Source: JAUVPY01 sp034412795 (lineage in GTDB: Bacteria; Chloroflexota; Anaerolineae; 4572-78; NAK82). Taken from it: DNA of 64,000 nucleotides. The stretch lies in assembly GCA_034412795.1 (NCBI GenBank), contig DAOUMD010000120.1, forward strand, positions 4,288-68,287, in the 5' to 3' direction. Positions 41,323 through 49,976 of this stretch are shown here, piece by piece. Below the pieces are notes generated by a model. That model saw only the letters and a program-made list of their open reading frames with translations. It did no database searches and was not told the DNA's origin. A program made the translations under genes and the position numbers. How positions within the stretch are numbered: the stretch's first letter is position 1; each line of letters opens with the position of its first letter.

Positions 41323-43650
41323 ATGGTTGAAGGGACGAATGTGCCTAAGTACGACGTGGATGTTGGGTATGCCCACGGGGTGGTGATTGGCGACCAGGCA
41401 ACCCAGAACTTCTACTACACTACCTCAGAGCAGTGGCTGGTCGAAGAGAGCATGGACGACGTTCGGGCCAGTGCCTTTGTCCCCCCCACCCACGGCCAGA
41501 AGCTGGTCCAGATCGTACAAAGCCAGCATCTACTCTTGCTTTGCGGTGCCAACCGTATGGGCAAGGCGGCCTTGGCCCGCTACGTTGCCGCCTGTCTCCA
41601 GGATATGGATGCCTCCTTGCAGGTCTTTCGATTACGCCAACGGGGCGAGCTACCGGATATCGTAGACGCGTTAAGTCAGCACCCTAACCAGGTCATCCTG
41701 GGCTACGACGTGCATCCCGCAGAAGTTGTGGAACGCCTTGAGAGTATCCAGGAAATGGCGATGGTCCACGCCAGCTTCGTGATACTGACCGCGGATCTTG
41801 AGCTTGCCCAGCGACACCTGCCTGTGAGATATGTGAGTACTCTGGTCGAGGTTGTTCCTGACTTCCCCTATACAGACGAGGATCTACAACGACTGTTGAG
41901 CATCAAGCTGGAAGAGCAGCTCCCTTATCTCCAGCAAATGGGCATTGCGCCCGGCGCATTGCTCCGAACCTTCTCCTCTCCTTCACAAATCATCCGTTTC
42001 AGCGATATGCTCTCAGCGCAGCCGGAGCCACCGGACAAGGGTGCCTTGCGCGAGCTATTTCAGTCGGTTAAGGATGTTCGATTTGCAGTAAGCAGTTGGC
42101 TGCAAAAGCTGGACAAGAATGAGCGGTACCTGGTTCTGACATTGGCACTGTTCGATGATTTGCCGGAGCAGAATTTCTGGGAAATCTACGAAAGCCTGGT
42201 AGGCATGTGGCAAGACCGGGACTTCACACTGATGCCCCTGGACTATTATGCCTTGAGTTTCTTAACTGCTTTTGTTGAGGCAGGGCAGCGGCTGGGTTTC
42301 AAAGAAGCTGAGTATCGGAACATCGTGTTAGACCAGTTATTGCACCAATATCGACGTTCCCTGGTGATGACTCTGCCCTTCCTGCAAGCAGTGCCTGAGA
42401 AAAGCCTGGAGCGGGGAAACCAATTCGGTACCGGGTTGCGCATCGCTGCGGCCCAGGCGGTGGGACAGATCAGCCTCGTGGAATGGGCGGAGGCCGAAGG
42501 TGTGTTGCTTGCCTGGGCCAGGCATCCATCCACGCGGGTGCGGGCGGCGACCAGCCACGCCTTTCGCCAGATGGCAGACGTAGTGGGCGAGGAGGGCCTG
42601 GGGCAGATATTGGACAGCCTGAATCGCTGGGTTGACAGCCACACGCCACCCAGTCGGGAAGAAGATAGCCCGGATATGTTCTACGTGCGTTGGACAGTTG
42701 CCTCCAGCCTGGGCCGAATCAGCCGGTCTGTTTCCAAGGAATGCTTCGAGGCTGAGATTCTACCCCTTCTGCACAGGCTATCTCACGATGAACACTTCCA
42801 GGTGCGTGCCTCGGTCGTCTATGCCCTGCGGACGCTGGGGGTGTATCGTTTTGACAGTATTCGTCGCTTGCTGGTCGAACGGGCCGCCGACTGGCACGCG
42901 GATGTCCGCTTAGAAGTAGCCTTGGCCTTGCGTGAGTTGAGCGCTACTCTCTGGCCCGATGTGCACAGTCTGCTGTGCCAATGGTTTGGCGATGAGGGAG
43001 ACGAACGGCTGTGGACTGCATTGGCAGGCGTACTACTGATGGCACAAGCACATCCCTCGTTGACGGCCGAAGTATATGCTATTACCAATCGCGACCCAAG
43101 CCTCAAGTCCAGAGTGCAGGAAGTCGTCAAGGAGTTGTTGGCGAGTCCGGAGGGAGCGAGTGGCACCGATCATGATTTGTTGGCACACCTGGTGCACCTG
43201 GTCAGGGAGGGCAGACCGGCGGCTTCCGACTTACTCATCCTCCCGCTGACGCATGCCGTCGATTTCCGTTTTCCTAACGCCAAGCGTCTCATCGAGTCCT
43301 GGCAAGCCTCTTCCGATCCGGTGTTGAGCCAGGTAATCCAGGCTACACGAGAAAGGCTGGCCAAGGTGCTGGTCGAGAGAAAACGACTGTGGGCGATCGT
43401 GTTGGCGAAGTATCTGGAGGATGATGTAAAATTGGCGGATTTCGCCGCCACCTTACCGTCGCACGAGCAGGAGGCCTTCTGGGGAGACGTCCAGCGCAGG
43501 CGCGAAGCTGCCCGGGCCGCTCAAAGGCGGCAAATACTTCGGGAGAAGCTGAAACGTCGCCAGAGAGAAATACTCATCGCCATTGCCATTTTCTTCTTCT
43601 CTATCTTTGCATGTTGTGCCTGGTCGACTTTCCAGAATCTCGTTAGTTAA
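41323..43650 (+). CDS. IGD-motif protein with degenerate ATPase, HEAT repeats and C-terminal membrane anchor
   Basis: A 775-residue protein. The IGD motif is at 9-30 (G-V-V-I-G-D-Q). A P-loop-like region follows: C-G-A-N-R-M-G-K-A-A near 73 (alanine in place of the final Ser/Thr) and Q-V-I-L-G-Y-D-V-H near 125, with no D-D/E Walker B. The ATPase is probably weak or inactive. Residues about 330-680 are HEAT repeats (V-R-A-A-T-S-H-A-F-R-Q-M-A). A basic coiled stretch (R-R-R-E-A-A-R-A-A-Q-R-R-Q) leads to a single hydrophobic helix at about 745-768, so the protein is tail-anchored in the membrane. GGAGGAGG precedes the ATG. Candidate membrane-targeting end point of the network. Confidence 0.85.
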   Translation: MVEGTNVPKYDVDVGYAHGVVIGDQATQNFYYTTSEQWLVEESMDDVRASAFVPPTHGQKLVQIVQSQHLLLLCGANRMGKAALARYVAACLQDMDASLQVFRLRQRGELPDIVDALSQHPNQVILGYDVHPAEVVERLESIQEMAMVHASFVILTADLELAQRHLPVRYVSTLVEVVPDFPYTDEDLQRLLSIKLEEQLPYLQQMGIAPGALLRTFSSPSQIIRFSDMLSAQPEPPDKGALRELFQSVKDVRFAVSSWLQKLDKNERYLVLTLALFDDLPEQNFWEIYESLVGMWQDRDFTLMPLDYYALSFLTAFVEAGQRLGFKEAEYRNIVLDQLLHQYRRSLVMTLPFLQAVPEKSLERGNQFGTGLRIAAAQAVGQISLVEWAEAEGVLLAWARHPSTRVRAATSHAFRQMADVVGEEGLGQILDSLNRWVDSHTPPSREEDSPDMFYVRWTVASSLGRISRSVSKECFEAEILPLLHRLSHDEHFQVRASVVYALRTLGVYRFDSIRRLLVERAADWHADVRLEVALALRELSATLWPDVHSLLCQWFGDEGDERLWTALAGVLLMAQAHPSLTAEVYAITNRDPSLKSRVQEVVKELLASPEGASGTDHDLLAHLVHLVREGRPAASDLLILPLTHAVDFRFPNAKRLIESWQASSDPVLSQVIQATRERLAKVLVERKRLWAIVLAKYLEDDVKLADFAATLPSHEQEAFWGDVQRRREAARAAQRRQILREKLKRRQREILIAIAIFFFSIFACCAWSTFQNLVS

Positions 43651-43706
43651 TGGACTTATTTGAGCATTGAAGTAGTCCCCTCAGAGTTTATGTATGGAGA
43701 AACGTC

Positions 43707-44861
43707 ATGACTCACGATTCTGCTAAGTATAACGTTCATATTCACGGCACCGCCTACGGGCTGGTTGTCGGTGACCAGGCCTCTGCTGCCATTGAACTTG
43801 GTGCGTCGGCCACGCGAATACCAGCCCCGTTTATGACACCATCTCTGCCGCCCCAGGGTGTTTTTGGTCGAGATGAGACGCTCACCCAGATCTACGACCT
43901 GCTGGCCTTGAGCGATGAAAAAGCAACTGATGTGCCGCCGGTGGCCCTTAGAGGACTGGGGGGTATTGGGAAAACTACTTTGGCTATCGCCTTAGGCCGA
44001 TTGGAGACAATCCCTCGCATCTTTCCTGATGGCGTGCTTTGGGTTGCCTTGGGACCTAATCCTACCATTCGCATTTTACTGGATGGCTGGGGCCGGGCTT
44101 TGGACGTTGACCTGCTCCCCGAGCGGGATGAGAACGCCTGCCGGGACCGACTGCGGGCCATCCTGTATCACCGACGGGTACTACTCATCATTGATGACGT
44201 CTGGGAGGTAGCTCATGGGGATTACTTCACTGTCGCTGGTCCGCGCTGCCGGACACTATTAACCACCCGCGAATCGCCTGTGGCCTTTACCCTGGCCACC
44301 CGTGAACGCACCCTGCGCGTGGATGTCCTGGAACCGACAGCGGCCTTGGCCTTGCTCCAGAGTCTGGCCCCGGAGGCAGTGGCCGCTGATGAACAAAGTG
44401 CCACACGACTCTGTCAACGGCTGGAGTTTCTGCCTCTTGCGTTGACCCTGGCTGGACGGCTGTTGGCCATCGAAGCCGACATCCCCTCCCGAATGCAGCG
44501 GCTGGTAGGCGAGCTGATCGAGCGGCGGGAAGCCAGGCTTCAACTCCTTCAAGCTGAGGGGCGACCGGGGCTGGCCGAAGGTCAACCTGTCGCCCTCCAG
44601 GCCATTCTCGGCATGAGCGTGGATCGCCTCGACAAAACCGATCAGGAACGTTTCGCTATGTTATCTGTCTTCGGCGGTGATCCGCTCACCTGGGAGATCA
44701 ATGCCACGGCCCACATCTGGGAGTGCTCTGTGGAAGATGCTGAGGACAGCATCTCACGCTTCATCCAACGCGGGTTGGTAGAACCTCGAAATGGGCGCTA
44801 CTGGATGCACGCCCTGCTGGCCGACTATGCAGCAGAAATGATGGAGGAGATGGGGTTATGA
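43707..44861 (+). CDS. NB-ARC ATPase with N-terminal IGD motif
   Basis: A 384-residue protein. The IGD motif is at 7-29 (G-L-V-V-G-D-Q-A). NB-ARC: F-G-R-D-E-T-L then Walker A G-L-G-G-I-G-K-T-T near 83, Walker B V-L-L-I-I-D-D-V-W near 157, sensor L-L-T-T-R-E-S, and L-P-L-A-L-T-L-A-G-R-L. A winged helix ends with Y-W-M-H-A-L-L-A-D-Y. As in the other NB-ARC genes the chain stops at the end of the winged helix and the TPR gene begins in an ATGA overlap. GGAGAAA lies before the ATG. Confidence 0.92.
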   Translation: MTHDSAKYNVHIHGTAYGLVVGDQASAAIELGASATRIPAPFMTPSLPPQGVFGRDETLTQIYDLLALSDEKATDVPPVALRGLGGIGKTTLAIALGRLETIPRIFPDGVLWVALGPNPTIRILLDGWGRALDVDLLPERDENACRDRLRAILYHRRVLLIIDDVWEVAHGDYFTVAGPRCRTLLTTRESPVAFTLATRERTLRVDVLEPTAALALLQSLAPEAVAADEQSATRLCQRLEFLPLALTLAGRLLAIEADIPSRMQRLVGELIERREARLQLLQAEGRPGLAEGQPVALQAILGMSVDRLDKTDQERFAMLSVFGGDPLTWEINATAHIWECSVEDAEDSISRFIQRGLVEPRNGRYWMHALLADYAAEMMEEMGL

Positions 44862-46150
44862 GTCAGGTACGAGAGCGCCATGCCCGCTACTACGTAAGTT
44901 TTACTGAGACCCACCCAGAGGATTGGGCTTGGTTTGATGCAGAGTGGCCACAGATTCAACGCGCTTGGGAATGGGTGAGCCAAGTCAGCGAGGATAAAAG
45001 TCTGGTAATACACTTCGTGCAGGCGTTTTATCCCTTCCAAGATCGGCGTAGCCTCTGGGACATCGCTATCGCCTGGAATAAACGCGGGCTGGAAGCGGCA
45101 CACTCGCTTGGCGAGAGAAAGATCGAAGGTGTCATATTAACTAATGTAGGAGCCTCGTACGGGCACTTGGGTCAAGCACAGCAATCGATCAAACATTTTG
45201 AGGAAGCACTGGCAATTGCTCGCGAAATAGGCGATCGAGGCAGCGAAGGGAACTGCTTGGGGAGTCTGGGGATTTCCTACCGCAACTTGGGACAAGGAGA
45301 GCGGGCGCTTGAATATCACCTCCAAGCTCTGGCAATTGCCCGTGAAGTCGGTGACAGGAGCAGCGCAGCTAAGCATCTCGGGAACCTGGCAACTGTTTAC
45401 TGGTCGTTTGGACAGATCGACCAGGCAATTGAGTGTCGCAAAGAGGCCCTCGCTATTGTGCGTGAGATGGGTGATAAGCACTCTGAGGCAAGTCACTTAA
45501 TCAATCTTGGTATTGTGTATAGCAACTTAGGTAGGGCGAAAGAGGCGCTTATATGCTATGAACAAGCCTTAGCAACGGCCCGTGAAACAGGTGACAGGCG
45601 AAACGAAGGCATTATCTGGGGTAACTTGGGAGCACTCCACAATGATCTGAACCAGCGTATTCAAGCGATCGAGTGTCTTGAGCAGGCATTGGCTATCGCG
45701 CGTGAAATCGGTGACCGACGTGGCGAAGGGCACCGCCTAGGCAATCTGGGCAATGCATATCGTGCATTGGGAAATTTGGAGCGGGCCGTTGAATATCTTA
45801 CACAGGCGCTGGCTGTCTTTCGGGAGATCGACGACCGATATAATGAAGGAGCTACATTGGGCAGTCTTGGAAATGTCTACCGCGACCTAGGCCAGGCAGA
45901 AGAAGCCGTTCGTCACTTTCAAGAGGCCATAGAAATGGCCCGATCAGTCAATAATCGCTTGGTGGAAGGTGTAAACCTTCATAATCTGGGTGACGTCGCG
46001 AAGGATCAGGGCAACTTTTCATTGGCTCAGCAGTACTTAGCTGAAGCATTGGCCATCTTTGAAGAAATCCAGTCACCTTTCGCGGATGCCAGCCGTAAGC
46101 TGCTTGCAGAGTTACAGGAAGAAGCGGGCACGGGCAACGTGAGTGGGTGA
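44858..46150 (+). CDS. TPR protein coupled to the IGD NB-ARC protein
   Basis: A 430-residue protein whose ATG overlaps the NB-ARC stop. The N-terminal R-E-R-H-A-R-Y-Y-V-S-F and E-W-P-Q-I-Q-R-A-W-E-W segment is the linker usually found between NB-ARC and TPRs in fused proteins. About eight regular TPRs follow with A-L-A-I-A-R-E-I-G-D-R-x-x-E-G and L-G-N-L-G motifs. Very high similarity among repeats suggests recent internal duplication. Stop and next start overlap as GTGA. Confidence 0.9.
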   Translation: MSQVRERHARYYVSFTETHPEDWAWFDAEWPQIQRAWEWVSQVSEDKSLVIHFVQAFYPFQDRRSLWDIAIAWNKRGLEAAHSLGERKIEGVILTNVGASYGHLGQAQQSIKHFEEALAIAREIGDRGSEGNCLGSLGISYRNLGQGERALEYHLQALAIAREVGDRSSAAKHLGNLATVYWSFGQIDQAIECRKEALAIVREMGDKHSEASHLINLGIVYSNLGRAKEALICYEQALATARETGDRRNEGIIWGNLGALHNDLNQRIQAIECLEQALAIAREIGDRRGEGHRLGNLGNAYRALGNLERAVEYLTQALAVFREIDDRYNEGATLGSLGNVYRDLGQAEEAVRHFQEAIEMARSVNNRLVEGVNLHNLGDVAKDQGNFSLAQQYLAEALAIFEEIQSPFADASRKLLAELQEEAGTGNVSG

Positions 46151-47853
46151 ACTGGTTTTACATCATGAGTAAGGCTCGCCTTCGTTATGTTCGCTATTGG
46201 TTACAGTATGCCCAGCAGTACCAGAAAGACTGGCAATCCCTCGGTGCAGAGTACGGGCAATGGCGACGCGCTTGGGAGATGCTTAGTGCAAGACAAGAAA
46301 TGAACATCGACCAGGCACAGCGCGAGCAGTTGGTGCTGGATTACCTAATAGCGTTGGATAGTTTTCTGGAGAAGCGGGGGCTATTGCGCGACAACATCGC
46401 CTGGCTCGAACGTGGGTTAGCTGCCGCACACGCCCGCAACCAACCTATTATGCTTGGGCGGTTTGGCCAGGACCTGGGATGGTGCTATCGTAACCTGGGA
46501 GAGCGAGAAAAAGCTTTGGAGTATCTCAATCTGGCCCTGGGTATCCGTCGGAAGTTCGGGCCGCGCATCGGCGAAGGGGCCACCTTAAACATGCTCGGCG
46601 TGATATATGATGATCTGGGCCAGTTTCAGCAGGCCGTTGAAGTGCTGCAAGAATCTCTCGCCATCCGTCGTGAAGAAGGGCACCGAGAGGGTGAAGCAAT
46701 TACGCTTCACAATCTGGCCAGTACGTACTTCAATATGCGGAATTGGGACCAAGCGGAAGCCCATTACCAGGCAGCCCTTGAGCTGGCTCAGACGGCGGGT
46801 GATGAAGAGAGTGTTGCCGGAACACTCAACAACTTGGGTGAACTGTCGATGGCTCAAGGCGATTCAGCCCGGGCCGCCAACTTCTTCGAGGAAGCCTTGG
46901 CGAGATTTGAAGCCTTGGGGGATAAGACGCATACGGCCGCGGTGCTGAGTAACCTGGGTTTGCTCGCTAACCGGCAAGGACGTCCGCGTGACGCCATCGA
47001 TAAGTTTGAGGCTGCTTTGGTTCTGCAGCGTCAGCTAGGACAAGCTGCAAATGCGGCCACCACGCTCAACAACCTGGGCACTGTCTATGAAGGCATGGGA
47101 GAGTCTGAGCGTGCCTTATCCTACTTTGAAGAGGCACTGCGCCTTCACCAAACCAGTGGCCATGAAACAGGCACTGGCACTGCATTAGGAAACATCGGCG
47201 GGATATATTACCGTCTTGGTGACTGGCCCTGCGCTATCGAGTATTACGAGCAAGCGCGGCAGATATTTGTCGCCGTCGGCGACCAATCCAGCGCGGCCAC
47301 GCTCTCAAATAATCTGGCCGTTGCCTACTACAAGCTCGGCCAGCCAGAGCAGGCTCGACAATATCTCGACCAGGCCTTGGACGGACATCGACGATCAGGA
47401 AATCGGCAGGGAGAAGCAGAAACGCTAAATAACTTGGCAGCTCTGGCACGTGCGCAAGCTGAATTGGACCAAGCCAAGGAGTATCTTGTGCAAGCACTTA
47501 CCATCAACAAGAGCATCCAGGATCAATCCAGTATAGCCACCAACCTTAACAACCTGGGCGCCATAGCCAGCCTTATGGACGATGTTGAAATGGCTGTAGC
47601 TTACTATGAGGCGGCCCTGGAAATTCGCCGCCAAATTGAAGACAACGAAGGCATTGCCAGCACGCTCTATAATCTAGCTCAGGTTTGGATGGGACTGGGT
47701 AATTTGACTCAAGCTGAGACTCTGCTGCAAGAAGCGGTCCGCCTGGATACAACCTACGGCTTTGTCAATCTTGAGCGTGACCAATCTGCATTGGAGCAAG
47801 TGAGACAAGAAGTTAATATCTCCGCCTTGGTGGACGGAGCTGAAGATGAGTGA
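46147..47853 (+). CDS. Second TPR protein of the IGD NB-ARC unit
   Basis: A 568-residue protein starting at GTG in a four-base overlap; an ATG six codons in is an alternative. The N-terminal part (Y-V-R-Y-W-L-Q-Y-A-Q, G-Q-W-R-R-A-W-E-M-L) parallels that of the previous protein. About ten TPRs follow (L-N-N-L-G-T-V-Y-E-G-M-G; N-N-L-A-A-L-A-R-A-Q-A). It closes the long plus-strand run; an 11-bp hairpin follows 56 bases downstream. Confidence 0.9.
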   Translation: MNWFYIMSKARLRYVRYWLQYAQQYQKDWQSLGAEYGQWRRAWEMLSARQEMNIDQAQREQLVLDYLIALDSFLEKRGLLRDNIAWLERGLAAAHARNQPIMLGRFGQDLGWCYRNLGEREKALEYLNLALGIRRKFGPRIGEGATLNMLGVIYDDLGQFQQAVEVLQESLAIRREEGHREGEAITLHNLASTYFNMRNWDQAEAHYQAALELAQTAGDEESVAGTLNNLGELSMAQGDSARAANFFEEALARFEALGDKTHTAAVLSNLGLLANRQGRPRDAIDKFEAALVLQRQLGQAANAATTLNNLGTVYEGMGESERALSYFEEALRLHQTSGHETGTGTALGNIGGIYYRLGDWPCAIEYYEQARQIFVAVGDQSSAATLSNNLAVAYYKLGQPEQARQYLDQALDGHRRSGNRQGEAETLNNLAALARAQAELDQAKEYLVQALTINKSIQDQSSIATNLNNLGAIASLMDDVEMAVAYYEAALEIRRQIEDNEGIASTLYNLAQVWMGLGNLTQAETLLQEAVRLDTTYGFVNLERDQSALEQVRQEVNISALVDGAEDE

Positions 47854-47909
47854 TCAAATACGAGCTGTGGAGCAGTTGTAACGGGCGATTCTTCCAAGTA
47901 AGTAAGCAC

Positions 47910-47935
47910 TGAGCGCAGACAACTGTCTGCGCTCA
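47910..47935. terminator. Bidirectional terminator-like hairpin between convergent genes
   Basis: TGAGCGCAGAC and its exact complement GTCTGCGCTCA flank AACT, an 11-bp stem with a four-base loop, midway between the convergent genes ending at 47853 and 47961. Neither side has a clear T tract, so termination strength is uncertain. Confidence 0.6.
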
Positions 47936-47960
47936 ACAGTCGACGGTTATACGCTCACCT

Positions 47961-48356
47961 TCACTCGTCGTCTCGAAACGTCATCTCCACTTTCGCGTGA
48001 TCCCCGATTACGGCACCTTCCACCTTCCCATAGAAGTCAATTTTGTACTTGCCCTCCTCAGCACCCCTGGGATCAGCTTCCTCCAGCAGTTCCTTGGCGG
48101 CGGCCAGAAGTTCCTCGTCTTTGTATGCTTCGGCAGCCTCCAGCTCCTCCTTGAGGGTTGTTTCGCGTCCTTTAGAGTCTGGCTTTCGCTCCACGCTTTC
48201 CAGCGCGTCGCTCACCTCTCCCTTGTCGCCGAACTTGCGCAGCACCAGCCCCTTGAGGCCAGTGTAGCCATCCTTAATGGCATCGCGGGCAACCGGTCTC
48301 AGGCCCTCAGCTGCACCCAGAACCAACGCAGTAACAAGAATAGTCAGGGGATCCAT
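47961..48356 (-). CDS. Small adaptor: MDPLT-type N-domain with C-terminal IGD motif
   Basis: A 131-residue protein. Residues 1-45 (M-D-P-L-T-I-L-V-T-A-L-V-L-G-A then A-I-K-D-G-Y-T-G-L-K) form a hydrophobic helix followed by an amphipathic helix, a start that also occurs on small proteins near actinobacterial STAND genes (from memory, unverified). The middle is a glutamate-rich helix (A-Y-K-D-E-E-L-L-A-A-A-K). The IGD motif is at 104-127 (G-A-V-I-G-D-H). A clear paralogue begins at 63597. AGGAGG precedes the ATG, and a TATAAT promoter lies about 50 bases upstream. Probably an independent sensor/adaptor passing signal through the motif. Confidence 0.88.
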   Translation of the reverse strand: MDPLTILVTALVLGAAEGLRPVARDAIKDGYTGLKGLVLRKFGDKGEVSDALESVERKPDSKGRETTLKEELEAAEAYKDEELLAAAKELLEEADPRGAEEGKYKIDFYGKVEGAVIGDHAKVEMTFRDDE

Positions 48357-48401
48357 GAGCTTCCTCCTACAGAAAAACTATGTGGTTAACCGTCGAGATC
48401 C

Positions 48402-48430
48402 ATTATACTCACTCTGCCAACTAACGACAA
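48402..48430 (-). promoter_or_regulatory. Promoter of the 131-residue adaptor gene
   Basis: On the minus strand TTGTCG (48430-48425) and a perfect TATAAT (48407-48402) are separated by 17 bases. The start of the adaptor gene lies 46 bases downstream, giving a short leader with AGGAGG. Confidence 0.6.
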
Positions 48431-48504
48431 GCGCCTTTGCCCTTCGCTGAGTCCAACTCCATACCTGCCTGCTGATTTGCTGGGGTAATAGGAGATTTAA
48501 CCCC

Positions 48505-48533
48505 TTGACTTGCCACGCCGTCACTACTATACT
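48505..48533 (+). promoter_or_regulatory. Promoter upstream of the 355-residue IGD-motif gene
   Basis: TTGACT (48505-48510) and TATACT (48528-48533) are 17 bases apart. Transcription would start near 48541. The leader to the ATG at 48809 would be about 270 bases and contains a 7-bp GC hairpin at 48601-48621. The 335 bases between the divergent adaptor gene and 48692 hold only these two promoters and that hairpin. Confidence 0.6.
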
Positions 48534-48808
48534 GATAACATAAAGAACTGACGAGGCAGGGAATGCAAAGGGGCACCCGCCAGTACCCCCCGATGCCCTA
48601 GCTCCTGGTCGCGGCAGGAGCCAGACTATGGTCATCATAACACAACACAGAAACGATCGCAAGCTACGAACGGCCGCAGCCGGATCCGCCCTTGTGGGAG
48701 CAGGAGCCCCGGCGGCGGCTGTTTTGCACTGGGGTAACTAGAGTCAGCAACTTGCTGCCTGGGAAAGAACCAATACATATCAATTTGGATGAGGTGCGGA
48801 TCAATCAG

Positions 48809-49876
48809 ATGGAACAAATGGAGCTAGATGGTTTCGAGCAGCTTGCACAACACAACCTGCTACTGTTTTTTGGACAATATCTCCAGACTAGGGGACTTCT
48901 TCGCGAAGACTACGTCCAAGTCGATGAAGGGGACGTCATTAGGTATCAACGTGAAGAAGAATTTTGGAGAGATGTGCTTTCTGGCAGACAGATCTACGAG
49001 ACATGCAGAGTATCTTTCCAGAGCTTTGTGTTACTTCAATGGGTCCCTAGGGCACCGGGGCAATATCATACACCAGACGGGCGCGAGGCTCGCCAGATGG
49101 CAAGACGCCTTGTTGCCGAGCAGTCTGCGCGGCATATAGTCTTCAAACCATCTGGCAAAGCTTCAATGATCCGTGGTGGTATAGGTTGTATGCGGCTCGC
49201 CAGCAAACCGGTAGCGGGTGAGCAACTACACTTCCTTTGCGCAACGTCTTCAGGGGTTGCCCATAGGGGGCTGCTAATTGGTGTCCCAGAACACCTGTAT
49301 GCAAAGATCGCAAGGCCTCTGGAACAAGACGGTGGCGTCGCATGCCACATCCTCGGCCAAGTCTGCTACTGGGCTCCTGGGGAGCCACTTCCTTTTTACA
49401 CCCCCCCAGAACTGCGGCGGATGTACGTGCGTGCTGAGAGCATCACGCCTGCGCGAACTGAATTGGCTCGGGCTCTAGATGTAACAGCCGCAGTCACATT
49501 CCATGGTGAAGTAGAGGGCCGACTGGGCGAGTACTTCACCTATTCCCACTTTAACCCAAGAGACCGTGCCGACATAGAGCATTGCGTACGCTGGATGGAG
49601 GACAATTACGTCAAAGGGCGATATGGTGGAAAGGTTCTGACGGACTTTGATGAGATTACCCCACACTTTGATGACGTAGCCTTTCCAGTTAGAGCCCTGA
49701 TGGACCCGCGAACTGGTCAGGATACTGTCTTGCGCGTCCTTACAGACAACCTTGGTTTGGATGAACATCAAGCCGGTCAACTAAGAATAGTGATGAATCA
49801 AATATTCATCGGGAAAGCTCAAGGGGTTGTTCTTGGTGACCATTCGAAGGTAGACATAACATTTCCTTCAGATTAG
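48809..49876 (+). CDS. Unknown-domain protein with C-terminal IGD motif
   Basis: About 355 residues from the ATG at 48809. The frame stays open upstream to a TTG at 48692 without a ribosome site, so the start is uncertain. The main domain is not recognised. It has a helical N-terminus, a beta-rich middle (H-R-G-L-L-I-G-V-P-E-H-L) and a segment R-Y-G-G-K-V-L-T-D-F-D-E-I that I associate with proteins near bacterial STAND systems, though I cannot name the family. The IGD motif closes the protein (G-V-V-L-G-D-H), 22 residues before the end, as in the small adaptor transcribed divergently. Likely a sensor using the motif as its output tail. Confidence 0.8.
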   Translation: MEQMELDGFEQLAQHNLLLFFGQYLQTRGLLREDYVQVDEGDVIRYQREEEFWRDVLSGRQIYETCRVSFQSFVLLQWVPRAPGQYHTPDGREARQMARRLVAEQSARHIVFKPSGKASMIRGGIGCMRLASKPVAGEQLHFLCATSSGVAHRGLLIGVPEHLYAKIARPLEQDGGVACHILGQVCYWAPGEPLPFYTPPELRRMYVRAESITPARTELARALDVTAAVTFHGEVEGRLGEYFTYSHFNPRDRADIEHCVRWMEDNYVKGRYGGKVLTDFDEITPHFDDVAFPVRALMDPRTGQDTVLRVLTDNLGLDEHQAGQLRIVMNQIFIGKAQGVVLGDHSKVDITFPSD

Positions 49877-49976
49877 CAAGAATGAACCGTAAGCACGAGA
49901 CGCTTTCCTGCGTAAGGCTTTTCTGTGCAAGATGGTACTGTCGGCTGTGAATTAACCAAACACTGAGGGCTCCCTG

